From the NCBI GenBank assembly GCA_963693305.1, contig OY855912.1:4563501-4627500 (forward strand): DNA of 64,000 bases, in the 5' to 3' direction. Origin of the DNA: Meandrina meandrites. Its lineage: Eukaryota; Cnidaria; Anthozoa; Scleractinia; Meandrinidae. The notes under the pieces were generated by a model. That model searched no databases and was not told where the DNA came from. It saw only the letters and a list, made by a program, of their open reading frames with translations. The position numbers and the translations under genes are program-made. Shown here in pieces: positions 37,441-48,952 of the stretch (within the stretch, counting starts at the first letter, position 1; the number at the start of each line of letters is the position of its first letter).

Positions 37441-39065
37441 GTGAACTTGCATATCCCCGCATCAAAGATGGGTTTGCAAGATTTAGTATGAGAAAGGTGT
37501 AAATAATGTTATGGTAAACATATCACAATAAGAAGTGAATCATGTCAAATTGTTCAATAATTTCTTTTATTGAATTGTTGCTGTCAATACCCTTGTAATA
37601 TAATATTAAGCATATTTTTATAATTCAGATTACTTTGCAGTGGAAGGTTGAATTCTTGTGTGCTTATTAACAATATTACCACTATTTGGTCAGTCATGAG
37701 TGTTGTCTGATAAGACTCTTATCAGATTAATTTATAATTTATAGCTTTGTCATACTGTATATTACAATTGAGGGCCTGTCAGATTTTGAACCCATTCTGT
37801 TTGAGATCAAACATTATGTATACGTAAAAATTCTTGTCTTGAATTAAATAACATTCATTCATTAGGTACATTTAAGTAATTTTTGTTAAAGTTTCGTTTC
37901 TTCGCCTTTTATAAAGGCAATTATACAATGAGAAAATTTACAATAGTTTAATGTTTAACCTTAAAATATCCACAAGGAGAATATTACACGTGTCTGAACA
38001 TGCACACAATTGTTTTTTCTGTAGTAGGTGTCACAGGACTTTTGAAGCCCCCTCTACTAACTATGATCTCATGAACAGCACAGAGTCAAGCCGAGATAAA
38101 TTCCACAATTGAAGACAGAATTGTATCCACAAAAGACAAGTTAAATTCTTGTCAATATGAATTATTGTGAACATAAAATTATACTGCACATCTTCATATA
38201 TGTGAACAAATTAGTGACTACCAGGTTTTGGCCAGTTTTTGACAACTTTGATGAACAAAGAAACAGATTTTTTACAACATGACCAAAACATCTTCAAAGA
38301 TTTACTGCTGAAAAGTTTTTGACAACTTTGATAACTTTGATAACATAAGAACTTGGAGGCTGTGCATAATGCTGTTTTTATGTCTTACACAGTCAACTCT
38401 CTCTAAACAGACACCTCTATATGACAAACAACTGATGCTGTCCCCTGCGTGCAGTCATTTTAATGTCTATTTTATTCTATCTCTTAAAGCTGAACAACTC
38501 TAAGATGGACAGTTGATGTTGGTGTCTGTCATAGAGAGAGTTGATTGTAATCTGACACTTATGTTTAGGATTGAGTTAGTATTGTTTAATACGTACTTCA
38601 TGTTTGACTGGGTTATTTGGCATTTCCATATTACTTCATATTTGACAGACTTAGGTGTGTTTTGGTGAACGTTTATTAACGAGGACACTTCGTGATGCCT
38701 GTCATAAGGAATGTGTATCTCATTAGCGTTCAATCCTGGACATATCTGATAATAAAGGATGCATCTACTAGTGTTAGTCTCGATCCCTTGTAAAATATTC
38801 TCAAATATCAGTTACTAGTACACCTCTGTGTATTGCCTTATTTCATGGCTTCAGCACTTTCCTGTTGGTATTTGCGAATATTTTACTTTAGAACAATGCT
38901 TACACTGTACAGATGCATCTTTATTCCTTTTGTTCGGTGGCTCTGGTTATTTTGAAACTGGACTATTTAAATGCCAAAGGTAAATGAAATAATTCACGAT
39001 TTTTTAATATGGGCTCACACAATAAAAGATCACAGTCCTAACTATAGTACTTCTGAATATTTGCA
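37441..39065. other. Transposon region between its two convergent genes
   Basis: AT-rich, with no gene seen. It contains repeated words such as TTTTGACAACTTTGAT (38236-38340). Confidence 0.4.
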
Positions 39066-39621
39066 CTCATCAGTCAATCAGTGGAGGAAGAAAGTTTGTG
39101 AGGGCTCCAACAGTAATAAACATGTCACTTGCAACTGGAGCAAGTGTTATGGGAATCCTGCTATCGAATACATGCCATTTTTTTATTCTTTCGACATATC
39201 TTTCCACATGGATTCTTAAGCTGGCAATCTTCTCATTATGTTCCACTTCCTCTCTGCTGAATTGCACTTTCCCTTTTAAAAATGATGGAATGTTTATTGT
39301 CACCCCTTTCTTTGCGAAGTCATCCTGTACATCAAATCCTTTATCAGCCATGACATGATCACCCGGATTCAAATGGTCAATAATGCCACACCTGTTAGTT
39401 AGCTCTCTGTCACTAATACTTTCTGTAAAAAATTCACTTAAAAATCCGAGAGATCCAGCTGGTGAGAGACCAACTAGGGCTTTCATGGTTGTCGTACCTT
39501 TATAAGAGGAATAGCAAGCTGACTGCATGTCTAAGAACGATGGACTTTCAGCACGAATTTCAACCGCATCGATTATAAGCACAGTCTTCGGATAAAGCTC
39601 TCTAAAGATGTTAGGCATGAA

Positions 39622-39938
39622 TTATGAGGTAAAGTAAAGTCTGCGTCGAGCCTACTAGTGGCTCATACCGCCGGAGCTTATCCCGGTTTCCGTAGCATTA
39701 AGCGACTAGGAGTATTTCTACTCCCCCCTGGATGGGATGCTAGTCCATCGCAGGGTTACCCCCAGCAGTATTTCGCCGGTACCCATTTATACACCTGGGT
39801 GGAGAGAAGCACTATGAGAGTTAAATGCCTTGCTTAAGAACACAACACAGTGACCCCGAACAGGACTCGAACCCGGACCGTTCGATCCGGAGTCCAGCGC
39901 ACTAACCATTAGGCCACCGCGCTTCCAAAATTGAATTG
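39622..39938 (-). mobile_element. tRNA-derived SINE inserted in the transposase
   Basis: The head has good pol III boxes: TGGCCTAATGG (A box) and GGTTCGAGTCC (B box) on minus, starting near 39926. The body contains CGATGGACTAGCATCCCATCC and CTACGGAAACCGGGATAAGC; the tail is TTTACTTTACCTC. TTCAT (on minus) flanks both sides (39939-39943 and 39617-39621) as a 5 bp target duplication. Confidence 0.85.
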
Positions 39939-40572
39939 ATGAAGCATCTCTTTACTTGGTAAACGGTCAGTGGTTCAAGCTCAACTCGCATGAAACGCAC
40001 CCACGTTTGAAACACACGGGAGACGGTTGCTTCGGAAATATTAAAGCGGTGGGACAAATCCCTTTGTAACAGCCCGAGCCGAAGCCTCATCAAAGTCAAA
40101 ACAAACTCGTCGAATTTACTAATGGACCTAGCCCTACCTAGCTTCTTCTCAGAGTGAACTTCTTTCTTTGTGTAACTGCCGTAGTTTAGATTCTGCGCCT
40201 TTGAATAGAGCATGTTAAAAAAGCGTCCCAGTGGGGAAGGTCAGTGTAAAACTCGACGTCCTTGTCACTGTCCTTGAATCTCGAGATGTCAAAACTTTTG
40301 TTTTCAAGTTCATGGTCCAGTCTCTTCTGTTGCTTTTTTAACTGCTCGTTTTCATTGGTGAGCCTTTCCATTCCATTGCTGATACGCTTCGATTTTGCTT
40401 GTAGACTTTCTAATTCTTCACCGTTCATCTCTGTCTGGACACTGACAGAACGAGTTGCTGGCTGATTATCCTCAGGCGAATGTTGCAAATCTTGGTCACG
40501 ATCGTCTATGTACTCGTTCGGCTCGTTTTCTTCAGACAACGCTCGCTTCGTCTGTTTCGGTGTTCGAGACAA

Positions 40573-41034
40573 GAGGGTCGTACAGGGGGGGGTCTCTGGC
40601 ACGATTCACAGATAAAAAAAATAACGAATCACGGATCACGGATATTGAAATTTCATTTTCCCGAATCACGAAAATAAGTACTCTTTTACCCTGTTCTTAC
40701 ACTACAAATAGTGTTTGAAGAAATCAAAATTGATTAAGAAATTACGAAAATAAGAAAGAAACATACTCTTTTATCCTGTTCTTACTCTACAAAGAGTGTT
40801 TGACGTTACGATAATTATACGGAGATCACATTTGAGGTCTCGCATCTCGAAATCACGCAAAATAAAGTCAATAGAGTGGTGAAATCACGAATATCGTTTA
40901 TTAAATCAAGCTCTTCACGTGTCACGCAAAACCTTTCGGTCACGGGTCACGAAGAATAAATTTATTAAATTCACGTTTCACGGAAAATAAAATCAGCTAA
41001 TCACGCGTCACGAGAATACCCTTGTACGACCCTC
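40573..41034. mobile_element. MITE, 462 bp, with 6 bp target duplication AGACAA
   Basis: Ends GAGGGTCGTAC and GTACGACCCTC are complementary. AGACAA lies directly outside both ends (40567-40572 and 41035-41040). The inside is rich in short AATCACG-like repeats and codes nothing. It separates the THAP segment from the rest of the transposase. Confidence 0.9.
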
Positions 41035-41362
41035 AGACAACTTTCCTTCTCTTGCTATCGATATTTGTAATATCTGTTAAAGGAATCCCAGTATTTTTAA
41101 TGCCTCCACATTTTTCTTTCCTCCAGGGAAAAATCGATGGAAGATGATTCTTCAGAACAGACCCGCTCGTTTTCTTTTTGCACAGCAAGCGATAATATTG
41201 TTGTCGAATGCTTTTTTCGCTTGGAACTCTATAAAACGTCACGTCAGAAGAATTGTTTGACTTGCTTGTGCACAAGGGCACACAACAACCCGCACCTTTT
41301 GGCATGTTTCAAACCTTTCGTACATGTTTTCGTCATCTGGCATAATTTCTTTTGTTTACAAT

Positions 41363-41388
41363 ATTTCGTGCTCCCCCAAACGATCCCA
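41363..41388 (-). repeat. Right terminal inverted repeat of the transposon
   Basis: Exact complement of the left end at 33513-33538. Confidence 0.9.
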
Positions 41389-42425
41389 CAACTCAGCGCG
41401 CGTCTACCCTTGCTCCAGGCCACCACTCTTTTTGCAAGTGAGCTATTTGAGTAAAACCGATCGAAATAACCGATTTGGGAGTGTCCAAAAGTTTGGTTCA
41501 ATTTAGCGTTATGAAGATCCATTGCCAAACTGAAAAAAAAAAATATATAAACATTTAACGAAACGTCACCATAGTCTCTAATAAAATAATGTTATATATC
41601 TGTAGTTATTACTTAAAATAGCACTTTTTTCGCTTGCGTATTTAAAGGGATCATATAGAATATTGGCTTCGGCTTTAGTTTGAACGATTTGGAGTTTTGA
41701 TAGCGCTAACGAGATATTGATCGCGTGTTCCATAACGTTAAACTGTTTAAATCTGCGGCGCCTTCAATTTTTGGCAGACTGTGTATAAATAATAACTAGG
41801 TAGACGTTTTTCATGTGCAGGTGCAAAGAAAAGAACTTTGAATCCTAAAAGTACAGACTTGTTCCCGGCACGTGTTCAGATAAGTTTGGTTTCCGATGCA
41901 CTCAGGCCTTAGTTTCTGTGCTAATATTACATGATAATGATATGGTATTTTATCCAAGTGGATATACTGGTTTCGTTCATCAGTTTATTTGAACGGCGGG
42001 TGAATTATTTGATATATGGAAGGCTACCGCAGTCATGTATATAACAAGGACAGTTGTAGAAATTAAGGATGAAAAAAAAATCAGGCTTGAACGGGTTTCT
42101 CCGCGATTCAGGTTGAGTGCTCTACCAGCTGTCAGTGAGCCATCAGCTGGCTAACTGGGAGCGGACACTTAGAAATATTACGTTCAGTGGCGGATTTTTT
42201 TTGCGACTCCTTGGTTTAAGCTTTCGTGGCTCTTTAATTCGCATCATCTTATGTTAATCATTGTTTCATTAAGTTAGTCAGTCATTCAATAGTTTCGAAC
42301 TAAACAACTACGTTTCCAGAGTTTTTCAGCTCTGCATGACGAAGAGCTAGCGTTTGAAACGTCAACTTGACAAATTCTTTCTGGAGTTTAATAAAACCTT
42401 TTTTTCAACGAAGTAAGCGTTACTT
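41389..42425. other. Unassigned region
   Basis: No gene or element recognised with confidence. Confidence 0.4.
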
Positions 42426-43493
42426 TCCACTCACTAGCCGACGCAATTTCATAACACTCTTTAATTGAAAGGTATTACGAAACTTATTAACCTCCTGCTT
42501 TAAAATTCCTTTGTTTTCGTGGTCACAAAAAACACTTATCTGCAATATAATATCAAGTCGGTTGAGCTTTGTGCTGATATATTCTTGTTTTGTTTTTATA
42601 AACTTTTAATAATGTTTTTAATATACAGTGCTCAGCGCACAAAAGGCCATTCAGCTTTTTATCTCTTGAACGACAGTGTTATTAACTACTGACGTCTTTA
42701 TCTGAACAGCACAAAACGCAAAACAACTTGGTAGCTGATTCGGTTCAATGACAATAAAAATTCCACTTCGAGTGTTTTTAACGAATGCTCGGGAAACCGT
42801 TAACCGCAAAGCGGAATGACAACAAATACCGAGCATGTGGGCGTCCCTAATCAACCGTCGATAAGATCATCATCTAATCCAAGAACTAGTTTTACAAGCG
42901 TAAAGAGCAAATGATCAATCACCAAGCTAGGTTATATATTTTTATTCCCCTAGCGAACATTTCGTTGCAACTGAAAAAAAACTTTCTTCCACGATCTTAA
43001 AAGGTTCACATTCTCTCTGCCAATTGTGTTGTTGTGTACAGAGCAAAATAGATTGTCCCAGATTTCTGTGAAAACTCTGAAAGTCTTACAGTTTTTATCT
43101 CGATAAATAATTGTCTTTTTTTTTTTTTTCAAAAAGAGCATCTTTTTGTCGCAGTTCGAAAGAATAATCGCCCGGCCTTGCAATATTTCAAACAGCAATG
43201 GGCACGCCATTGTTCACCCAGCTATTAGCTCAACAGTCAAATTTTGTCACGGGTGATAAATATTATAAATATTTGTAATAAATATTACTTGCAAACCAAA
43301 GTAAAAACAAATAAAGGTAGCCTAGTGTTATTTTATGGATTTTAATAACATGGTCGCCAATAGCAATGCGGTTTTGGCATGTGTACAACATGCCTCCCTG
43401 AATTAACGTCTGTCACAACCGTTTGCGATATTGTTGATCACTATATAAACGTGTTCCAGGCGACTGGAGAAAAGAAATATATATTTACCATAC

Positions 43494-43549
43494 CTTAGAG
43501 TTGTTATTAAGCACCCAATTAACGAAAGCAAGACGATCAGAACTTTCAT
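43494..43549 (-). other. Intact extra LOX exon 1 (signal peptide) without a nearby gene body
   Basis: Reads MKVLIVLLSLIGCLITTL plus AG and donor GTATGG, phase 2, 56 bases as in gene 2. ATG, hydrophobic core, donor and TATA box are all intact. The next LOX exons downstream on minus are those of gene 2, about 20 kb away. Confidence 0.75.
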
Positions 43550-43647
43550 CTTCGTAGGTGCTGAAGAGGTATCGTGGAGTGAACTTTCTGTTCTGTACGC
43601 AAGTTGCTACAGGGCGTCTACCAACCTGCTCTGCTTGCAGCGTCCCC

Positions 43648-43654
43648 TATATAG
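43648..43654 (-). promoter_or_regulatory. TATA box of the extra exon 1
   Basis: CTATATA on minus, about 100 bases before the ATG at 43549, matching the spacing in gene 1. Confidence 0.55.
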
Positions 43655-44233
43655 AACAATTTTTCTTAATTATTCAAACAACGAAAAAAAAAAGATATTT
43701 CTATTGTTGAGAGAAGTACAAATGGTTTGGAACATCTCAAATATTGCGTTTCAACTCACTTGACCGGAAATGTTTTAGTTGTTTATCCGTTAAGTTCGTT
43801 CGTGCATGACATTACGATAATATGAGCGTGGGATACATACGTATTACAATCACGTATTACTAAACTTTTTGTTAAAAATAAGGATTACTCAACTAATGAC
43901 AGTGTACTTTTCTTCAAAACGCGTGCATTTATTATTGTGAATAAAAGTATATAATATGAGGGCCTAGAAATCGTGTATTATTAACCGTGATAGTTTCGGG
44001 CTACCGAGCAATTGAAAGGTCCTCGAGGTTTTTGAAGGTTTTGTTCTCTTGTAAAGAAAATGAAGTCATTATCATTCATTTTACAAAATTACTGTTGTTT
44101 AAAATGTGCGGCGCTACGGAAAAACAAATCAAAAATATTTGGACCTCTTAGAAAAAGGTGCCCTCTTAGTAGGAGTTTTCGCTTTATACAAGATGGCAAT
44201 TTCTAAGATCGATCGATATAAAATACATTTGGA

Positions 44234-44790
44234 CTAGACAATATTATTTTACAACTAAAAGACCTTTTTAAAGAACGACACATAGCTTTTCGTTTGATTT
44301 ACAATTCCATGGACTTATTGAATTTATTGGACAAACTTTACATTACTGACATGAACAAACTTTGCTTTACAACTTTTGATTTCACATCACTGTATACGAA
44401 CATTACAAACCACGACACTATACATGCCATAATTACGAGCTGCAAAATGCTTAATTTGCCAATTTTTTATAGGGATTATTTGCTTAACATAAATAACTTT
44501 ATTAACCAACGCAATTTTTTTGTTGCTGGTAATACCACCTATCAGCAAATTAAAGGGGTCGCTATGGACAGTTACCATAGCTGGCAAATTGCGGACCTCG
44601 TGCTGTTACTAAGCGAATTTTCTTTTTTTAACAAGACTAACCGATTAGCTAACAATATTTTTATTTTTTGTCGTTACATAGATGATGGTTTTATGCTTAC
44701 TAACCGATCTAACCTACCTAACATCATTAATAATCTTTGCAGCTCGTATCCTTCACAAATACCAATCACTTTTACATCAAATCACGCGCT
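44234..44790 (+). pseudogene. Penelope-like reverse transcriptase fragment
   Basis: Has FTTFDFTSLYTNI, then YQQIKGVAMDSYHSWQIADL, then CRYIDDGFMLTN, the palm motifs of Penelope-type reverse transcriptase with the YIDD catalytic pair kept. The usual Gly after VAM is Asp. The match stops at about 44790. The C-terminal part is at 48001-48446. Confidence 0.78.
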
Positions 44791-45076
44791 GCCACATCAC
44801 CTGTTTCGGGGGACAAGTGGGTTCAAAGTACGGAACTTGATACAGTGTGCGGGTTATTGGGCAATTTATCTGCGTTGGCTCTCCGAGCTGGCGCCATTTA
44901 GATTCGCTACACCGCACTGAGGAGGTATTGGTAGGCACTTGATGGGATAGACGAGAAGGCCCTTCCTCCCCCTGTGACATTTCATGTACCAAACACTTAG
45001 TTTTTTTTTTAATTCAAATAAAAATGAAGAAATTTTTTCCAAATACTAAGAAAGTAGAAGAAATAAATCTTAATAT

Positions 45077-45150
45077 GTTGACACCGAGAGTCGAACCCGG
45101 GAAATGCGACTCAGGAAGTACTCACTAATCCACTGCACCATCGCAGCGCC
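45077..45150 (-). repeat. tRNA-like SINE head
   Basis: On minus: GATGGTGCAGTGG (A-box-like), later CGGGTTCGACTCTCGG (B-box-like), between GGCGCTGC and GTGTC. The acceptor stem is poor, so it is a tRNA-derived element and not a working tRNA. Confidence 0.6.
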
Positions 45151-45238
45151 AGCTACGGTGCTTCGAATTTGTTAACATTAAATATTGTAAGTCTAAGTTA
45201 ATGTAATACAGTGTCACCCAAGCCACAAAATAAATTCT

Positions 45239-45487
45239 AACCGCAAGCAAACCAGGATGGATCTAGCCACAAGCAAACATGAGTGGAACTAACCGCAAGC
45301 AAACATGAGTGGAACTAACCGCAAGCAAACATGAGTGGAACTAACCGCAAGCAAACATGAGTGGAACTAACCGCAAGCAAACATGAGTGGAACTAACCGC
45401 AAGCAAACATGAGTGGAACTAACCGAAGCAAACATGAGTGGAACTAACCGAAAGCAAACATGAGTGGAACTAACCGCAAGCAAACCG
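45239..45487. repeat. Minisatellite, 26 bp unit, about nine copies
   Basis: Unit AACCGCAAGCAAACATGAGT plus GGAACT. Outer copies are diverged, inner copies nearly identical. Confidence 0.93.
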
Positions 45488-45589
45488 GTTCACCACATAT
45501 AGTGGTATCAATCATTGTTACGTTATATAAAAGGTCACGAAATGTCACAGAAGGACGAAGGGCCTTCTCGTCTATCCCTTCCAGTCCCT

Positions 45590-47060
45590 TCCGAATTGAA
45601 AGACGGGAAAAAAGCGTGCTGGAGGACATGGATCTTCTTGAATATTTCTCGCTTTATTTACTTATCTACAGCATGGAAACTTATATATGCCAAATGATTT
45701 AGGATAACCTCTTAACGGGAAGATCCGAAATAATTGTTGACCTGAACATGATATATCGGAGTACGAGTCAAAAACAGCGAGAGTTGAAGCACTGTCTTCG
45801 GTTCCTGCGGCTGACCAAGACTGGAAAATTAACTGAGCTAATATAAAAGTGTGCTCAGAGCCGGTCAAGTTGACTGAAGTGACGGATAAAAGACTGTTAA
45901 AAACTACACCGAAAGGAAGAAAGGAGTATTGAAAGCTTTGCCCTGCAGAATTTACAAGCCTTCTCAAAATATGAGGTAACAAACGTAAATGTACACATTT
46001 TGTTATGAGAATCTGTATATACTTCATTTATGAGCGAATTAGATGTTGTGTCGGTTTTCAGATCTTCCCGTCAATTATAAGCTTCGTTAAAACGGCTGCT
46101 TTCAAACCTCTTAGCTTTAATCACTTTTGTACACTTTTGCCTATTAAATGTTTCGTTTCAAATGTTGTGTTTTTTTAGTTAGTGGAGTTAACTGTGAGGA
46201 CCATCGTTGGATTTTGAAAAGATTATTTAATTATTGAGCTACATAGATCAAAAACATGATTTCGCGCGCTACATTTGCAGAAAAATCCCGCAAACAAATC
46301 AAAGCAAAAAACGAGTAAACCTTCGGCAACGATACTTCACACCAACGATTAAACGAAATATTATCCAACTGCTCTATTTCACTCGCTTGCATTTTTGTCA
46401 TTTTGGTGAGTGTGTTGAAATTTCGTACGCGTGATAAATTTTTAGATTCGAAAACGAGTATTTACGCCGCTTTTTATATTGCGAGTTGCCTGTACTTGGG
46501 TGAGTGAGTTCAGACTTTTCCCAACGCACATTTGCCTGTTAGAAACGAATGAAATTCATTCACTTCTCTGCATAAAATTCTCTAGGGTATTTATAGCAAT
46601 GCAGAGAAGTAATCATGCAACCAAACCAAGATAGTTCAAAACTACATTGTAAGCTTATTAGACAGCGAGCACCACTTCCTAAGTCACAAACTGTCACAAT
46701 TCTTACACAAAAAAACTGCTTAAAAAATTACTTCAACCAGATCCCAATGAATTTGCTGAGTTAGTTTTGTCGCTGTGATTTTCTTTGTTGTGGCGTGAGT
46801 TCATTTTGTTTAGCCGCGAGTTCACTTTGTTCAGTGCCTTGAGTTGATCTTTTTGCCTTCACTGTTTTGAAGTAAATCAAAACAAATTTCTTCGCCTTCA
46901 TCAAGGTCCTTTTTATATTGAATAGCCCTTAGAGTTATGAAAAGTCTTTACACTAAAATTTCATGTGTGCGCCTACGTGCGTACGTGCATGAGCATGAGC
47001 AATAAAGCGCAGCGACATGTACCTATATGGGCAACCGTATACGTTTAAAAATAGTGTGGC
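45590..47060. other. Unassigned region
   Basis: No gene recognised. Short frames lack any known motif. Confidence 0.4.
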
Positions 47061-47073
47061 TACTTATTAATTT

Positions 47074-47856
47074 AGCCTGCGAATACAGCCGTCTCTCATT
47101 CTCTCCCGCTACTACGTACGAAACGCGAAGAGAGACGTCTGCGATTCACGGCCAAAAATTCCATACTGATGACGTTGACCTCTAATTAGATTTCCGGCAT
47201 ATAACAACAACACACGCAGTTGGTCTCACATAATTAATGTCTTCATTTTCAGTTGCCCATTGTTAGCTCACTGCTCGAAGAATAGATTCATTGAACAATT
47301 ATTGATTGAACACAAACACTTTCAAGGCAGTCAAGGACGCATAAACAGCGGACAACTTGGTCACGAAAATCCCTATACGAGTACGTTGCACATTAGCTAA
47401 GATTTGAAAAACGAAGCTGTGAAATCACTAAATGTGTGTCACCAATAAAACCCACGGGTGTCAAAATTTATCTAAATGTTTTGAAACTGGCTGCAGTGGC
47501 GCATCCTTCCTGAACGTCTTTGAGATCGTTCATGAAGCACTCTTGCCTTAGTCTTCCAATAAGGTATGAAGTGAGAAATCAGAGAAATGTAAGTTTTAAG
47601 TTATTGCTCCGGTGTATCTTCATAATCCTGCCGCACCCGGTGTACTTTTGGTCCACAATATAAACACCCGGCGTTGACCCGGCGTTATATTACATACATT
47701 ATGCAAATTACCTAGTTGACCAATCAGCGCTCCTGTCCGGATTCCGGACAGATTTACGTCATCAGTATGGATTTTTGGCCGTGAATCGCAGACGTCTCTC
47801 TTCGCGTTTCGCACGTAGTAGCGGGAGCGAATGAGAGGCGGCTGTATTCGCAGGCT
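47074..47856. mobile_element. Mutator-like MITE with about 100 bp inverted ends
   Basis: Left end AGCCTGCGAATACAGCCG and right end CGGCTGTATTCGCAGGCT pair, and pairing continues through CTACTACGTACGAAACGCG-like and TTGGCCGTGAATCGC-like stretches. ACTTATTAATT flanks both sides (47062-47072, 47857-47867), a 10-11 bp target duplication typical of Mutator-like elements. Confidence 0.8.
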
Positions 47857-48000
47857 ACTTATTAATTGGGAAACAGTGCAAACTCAAGCAAAAAGTAATA
47901 ATAAATAGGAGCTCCGCTTTTAGGCCTGCCTAAATCTTTATATTAAAGTTCACTATCAAACATATCAAAAACCACACCACAAATACATGTATCCCCATTT

Positions 48001-48446
48001 TTCATCAAATCATCCACGACACATTTTCACTGGCATCATCAAGACAGAGACTATACGATACAGCAGACTTTCAGCGACTGAAGACGACTACAACTTTACG
48101 CACAAACTGTTTTCCCTACGACTAACTGCATTGGACTACCCCGACAAACTGATTACTGTACACTCCTTCCCCTGGATTACACATGCTGCCCACCGACTAC
48201 GCCTAAAAAACAAGAACATGAACGATCACAAACCGACAGTTTATTACAAGACAATATACAACAAAGACAAACGCACCGACAAAATTGTCAGCAACATTTT
48301 ACGCAAATACCACATACGACACATACCAAAACTTACGAAGACTAACTGCAACTCAACAAAATTCCTCACACTACTCCTCACCAATAAAATGCTTCACAGG
48401 AAACTAGTCATCTACCAATCTACTGCAAATGTTCAAATGTTACAAT
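48001..48446 (+). pseudogene. Penelope-like element fragment: region after the reverse transcriptase
   Basis: FSSNHPRHIFTGIIKTETIRYSRLS...DDYNFTHKLFSLRL is the conserved stretch that follows the polymerase domain in Penelope-like elements. It may belong with 44234-44790, the two being separated by the minisatellite/SINE block and the Mutator-like MITE. Confidence 0.65.
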
Positions 48447-48952
48447 AATCCTTTTAACCAATTCAGATTGTTTTGAAAATATTTTTTTGTTCTAACAGCT
48501 GCCCATTGATCAATAGCCATATGGACTACATATGGGCTGTCTTTGCCATAACAAAGAAGCTTATTAATCTCATATTATTTAATTGTCCCCATGATACTAG
48601 AACCAATTTCAAGTGTAACAACTGAAACAGCAACAATTCTGATTACCATTAATTCAATTAGTTTTAGTTACGTACAAATCAAGCTTTCGGGACCCTAGCT
48701 AGGGAAACATATCATCAAAAAAAATTCCATTTAAACCCTTAAATTGTTAAGATGATTCGAATATTTGTCTGGGTCTTAACCCATTAGACGGTTTCACTAA
48801 TTAATTTATTAGCAGCAAGATACTGCTCAATTTGTAAAAATAATATCAAGTAGAACATGGCTCCTTTTTCAAATTCAAATAATAGTAATTTCTTCAGTCA
48901 CCTTACAAATAAGCACATCTTTTGTACGAAATGAATTGTAACAGATATATAT

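Larger units (their letters stand above)
39070..41305 (-). pseudogene. THAP-HTH-DDE transposase of the ISL2EU-type element, split by two insertions
   Basis: Read on minus: THAP-like start MPKGAGCCVPLCTSKSN (41305-41033), coiled coil (40572-40214), HTH segment with LRLGLLQRDLSHRFNISEATVSRVFQ (40213-39944), then the DDE_Tnp_4-type core (39618-39070) with LIIDAVEIRAESPS, GDHVMADKGFDV and a Glu-rich end. A MITE (40573-41034) and a SINE (39622-39938) interrupt it, the THAP part is frameshifted before its Cys-x-x-His, and one T is missing near 40214. Removing the SINE and one TTCAT copy rejoins the last two parts in frame. Confidence 0.78.
33513..41388. mobile_element. ISL2EU-type DNA transposon, about 7.9 kb, decayed
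   Basis: Perfect 26 bp inverted ends at 33513-33538 and 41363-41388, beginning TGGGATCGTTTGGGGGAGCA. Inside, a SAP/SWIM/YqaJ-type nuclease gene on plus and a THAP-HTH-DDE transposase on minus converge. A THAP transposase with a YqaJ nuclease partner is the known gene set of ISL2EU elements. No clear target duplication is visible. The element carries nested insertions (Penelope fragment, MITE, SINE) and frameshifts, so it is not autonomous now. Confidence 0.78.
42426..43660 (-). repeat. Diverged duplicate of the gene 2 promoter/exon 1/intron 1 region
   Basis: TAGCCGACGC...AACACTCTTT at about 42436 matches 25413; TTCCTTTGTTTTC...GGTTGAGCT at 42508 matches 26490; the GATTCGGTTCAATGA area at 42738 matches 26684. 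An exon 1 copy follows at 43494-43549. The order agrees with the gene 2 upstream region, so this is a remnant of a further LOX gene copy or a distant alternative first exon. Confidence 0.6.
44941..45585. repeat. Inverted repeat pair enclosing a tRNA-like unit and a minisatellite
   Basis: GGGATAGACGAGAAGGCCCT at about 44943 pairs with its complement ending near 45579, with similarity over about 45 bases on each side including TGTGACATTTC. Enclosed are the tRNA-like unit (45077-45150) and the 26 bp minisatellite (45239-45487). Confidence 0.7.

Noticed and set aside
33513..41388. Virus-derived origin because of the YqaJ-type nuclease
   Set aside because: The partner THAP-DDE transposase and perfect inverted ends fit an ISL2EU-type transposon; no viral structural gene is present.
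45239..45487. CRISPR-like array
   Set aside because: Units are directly adjacent with no spacers and the DNA is eukaryotic; it is a minisatellite.
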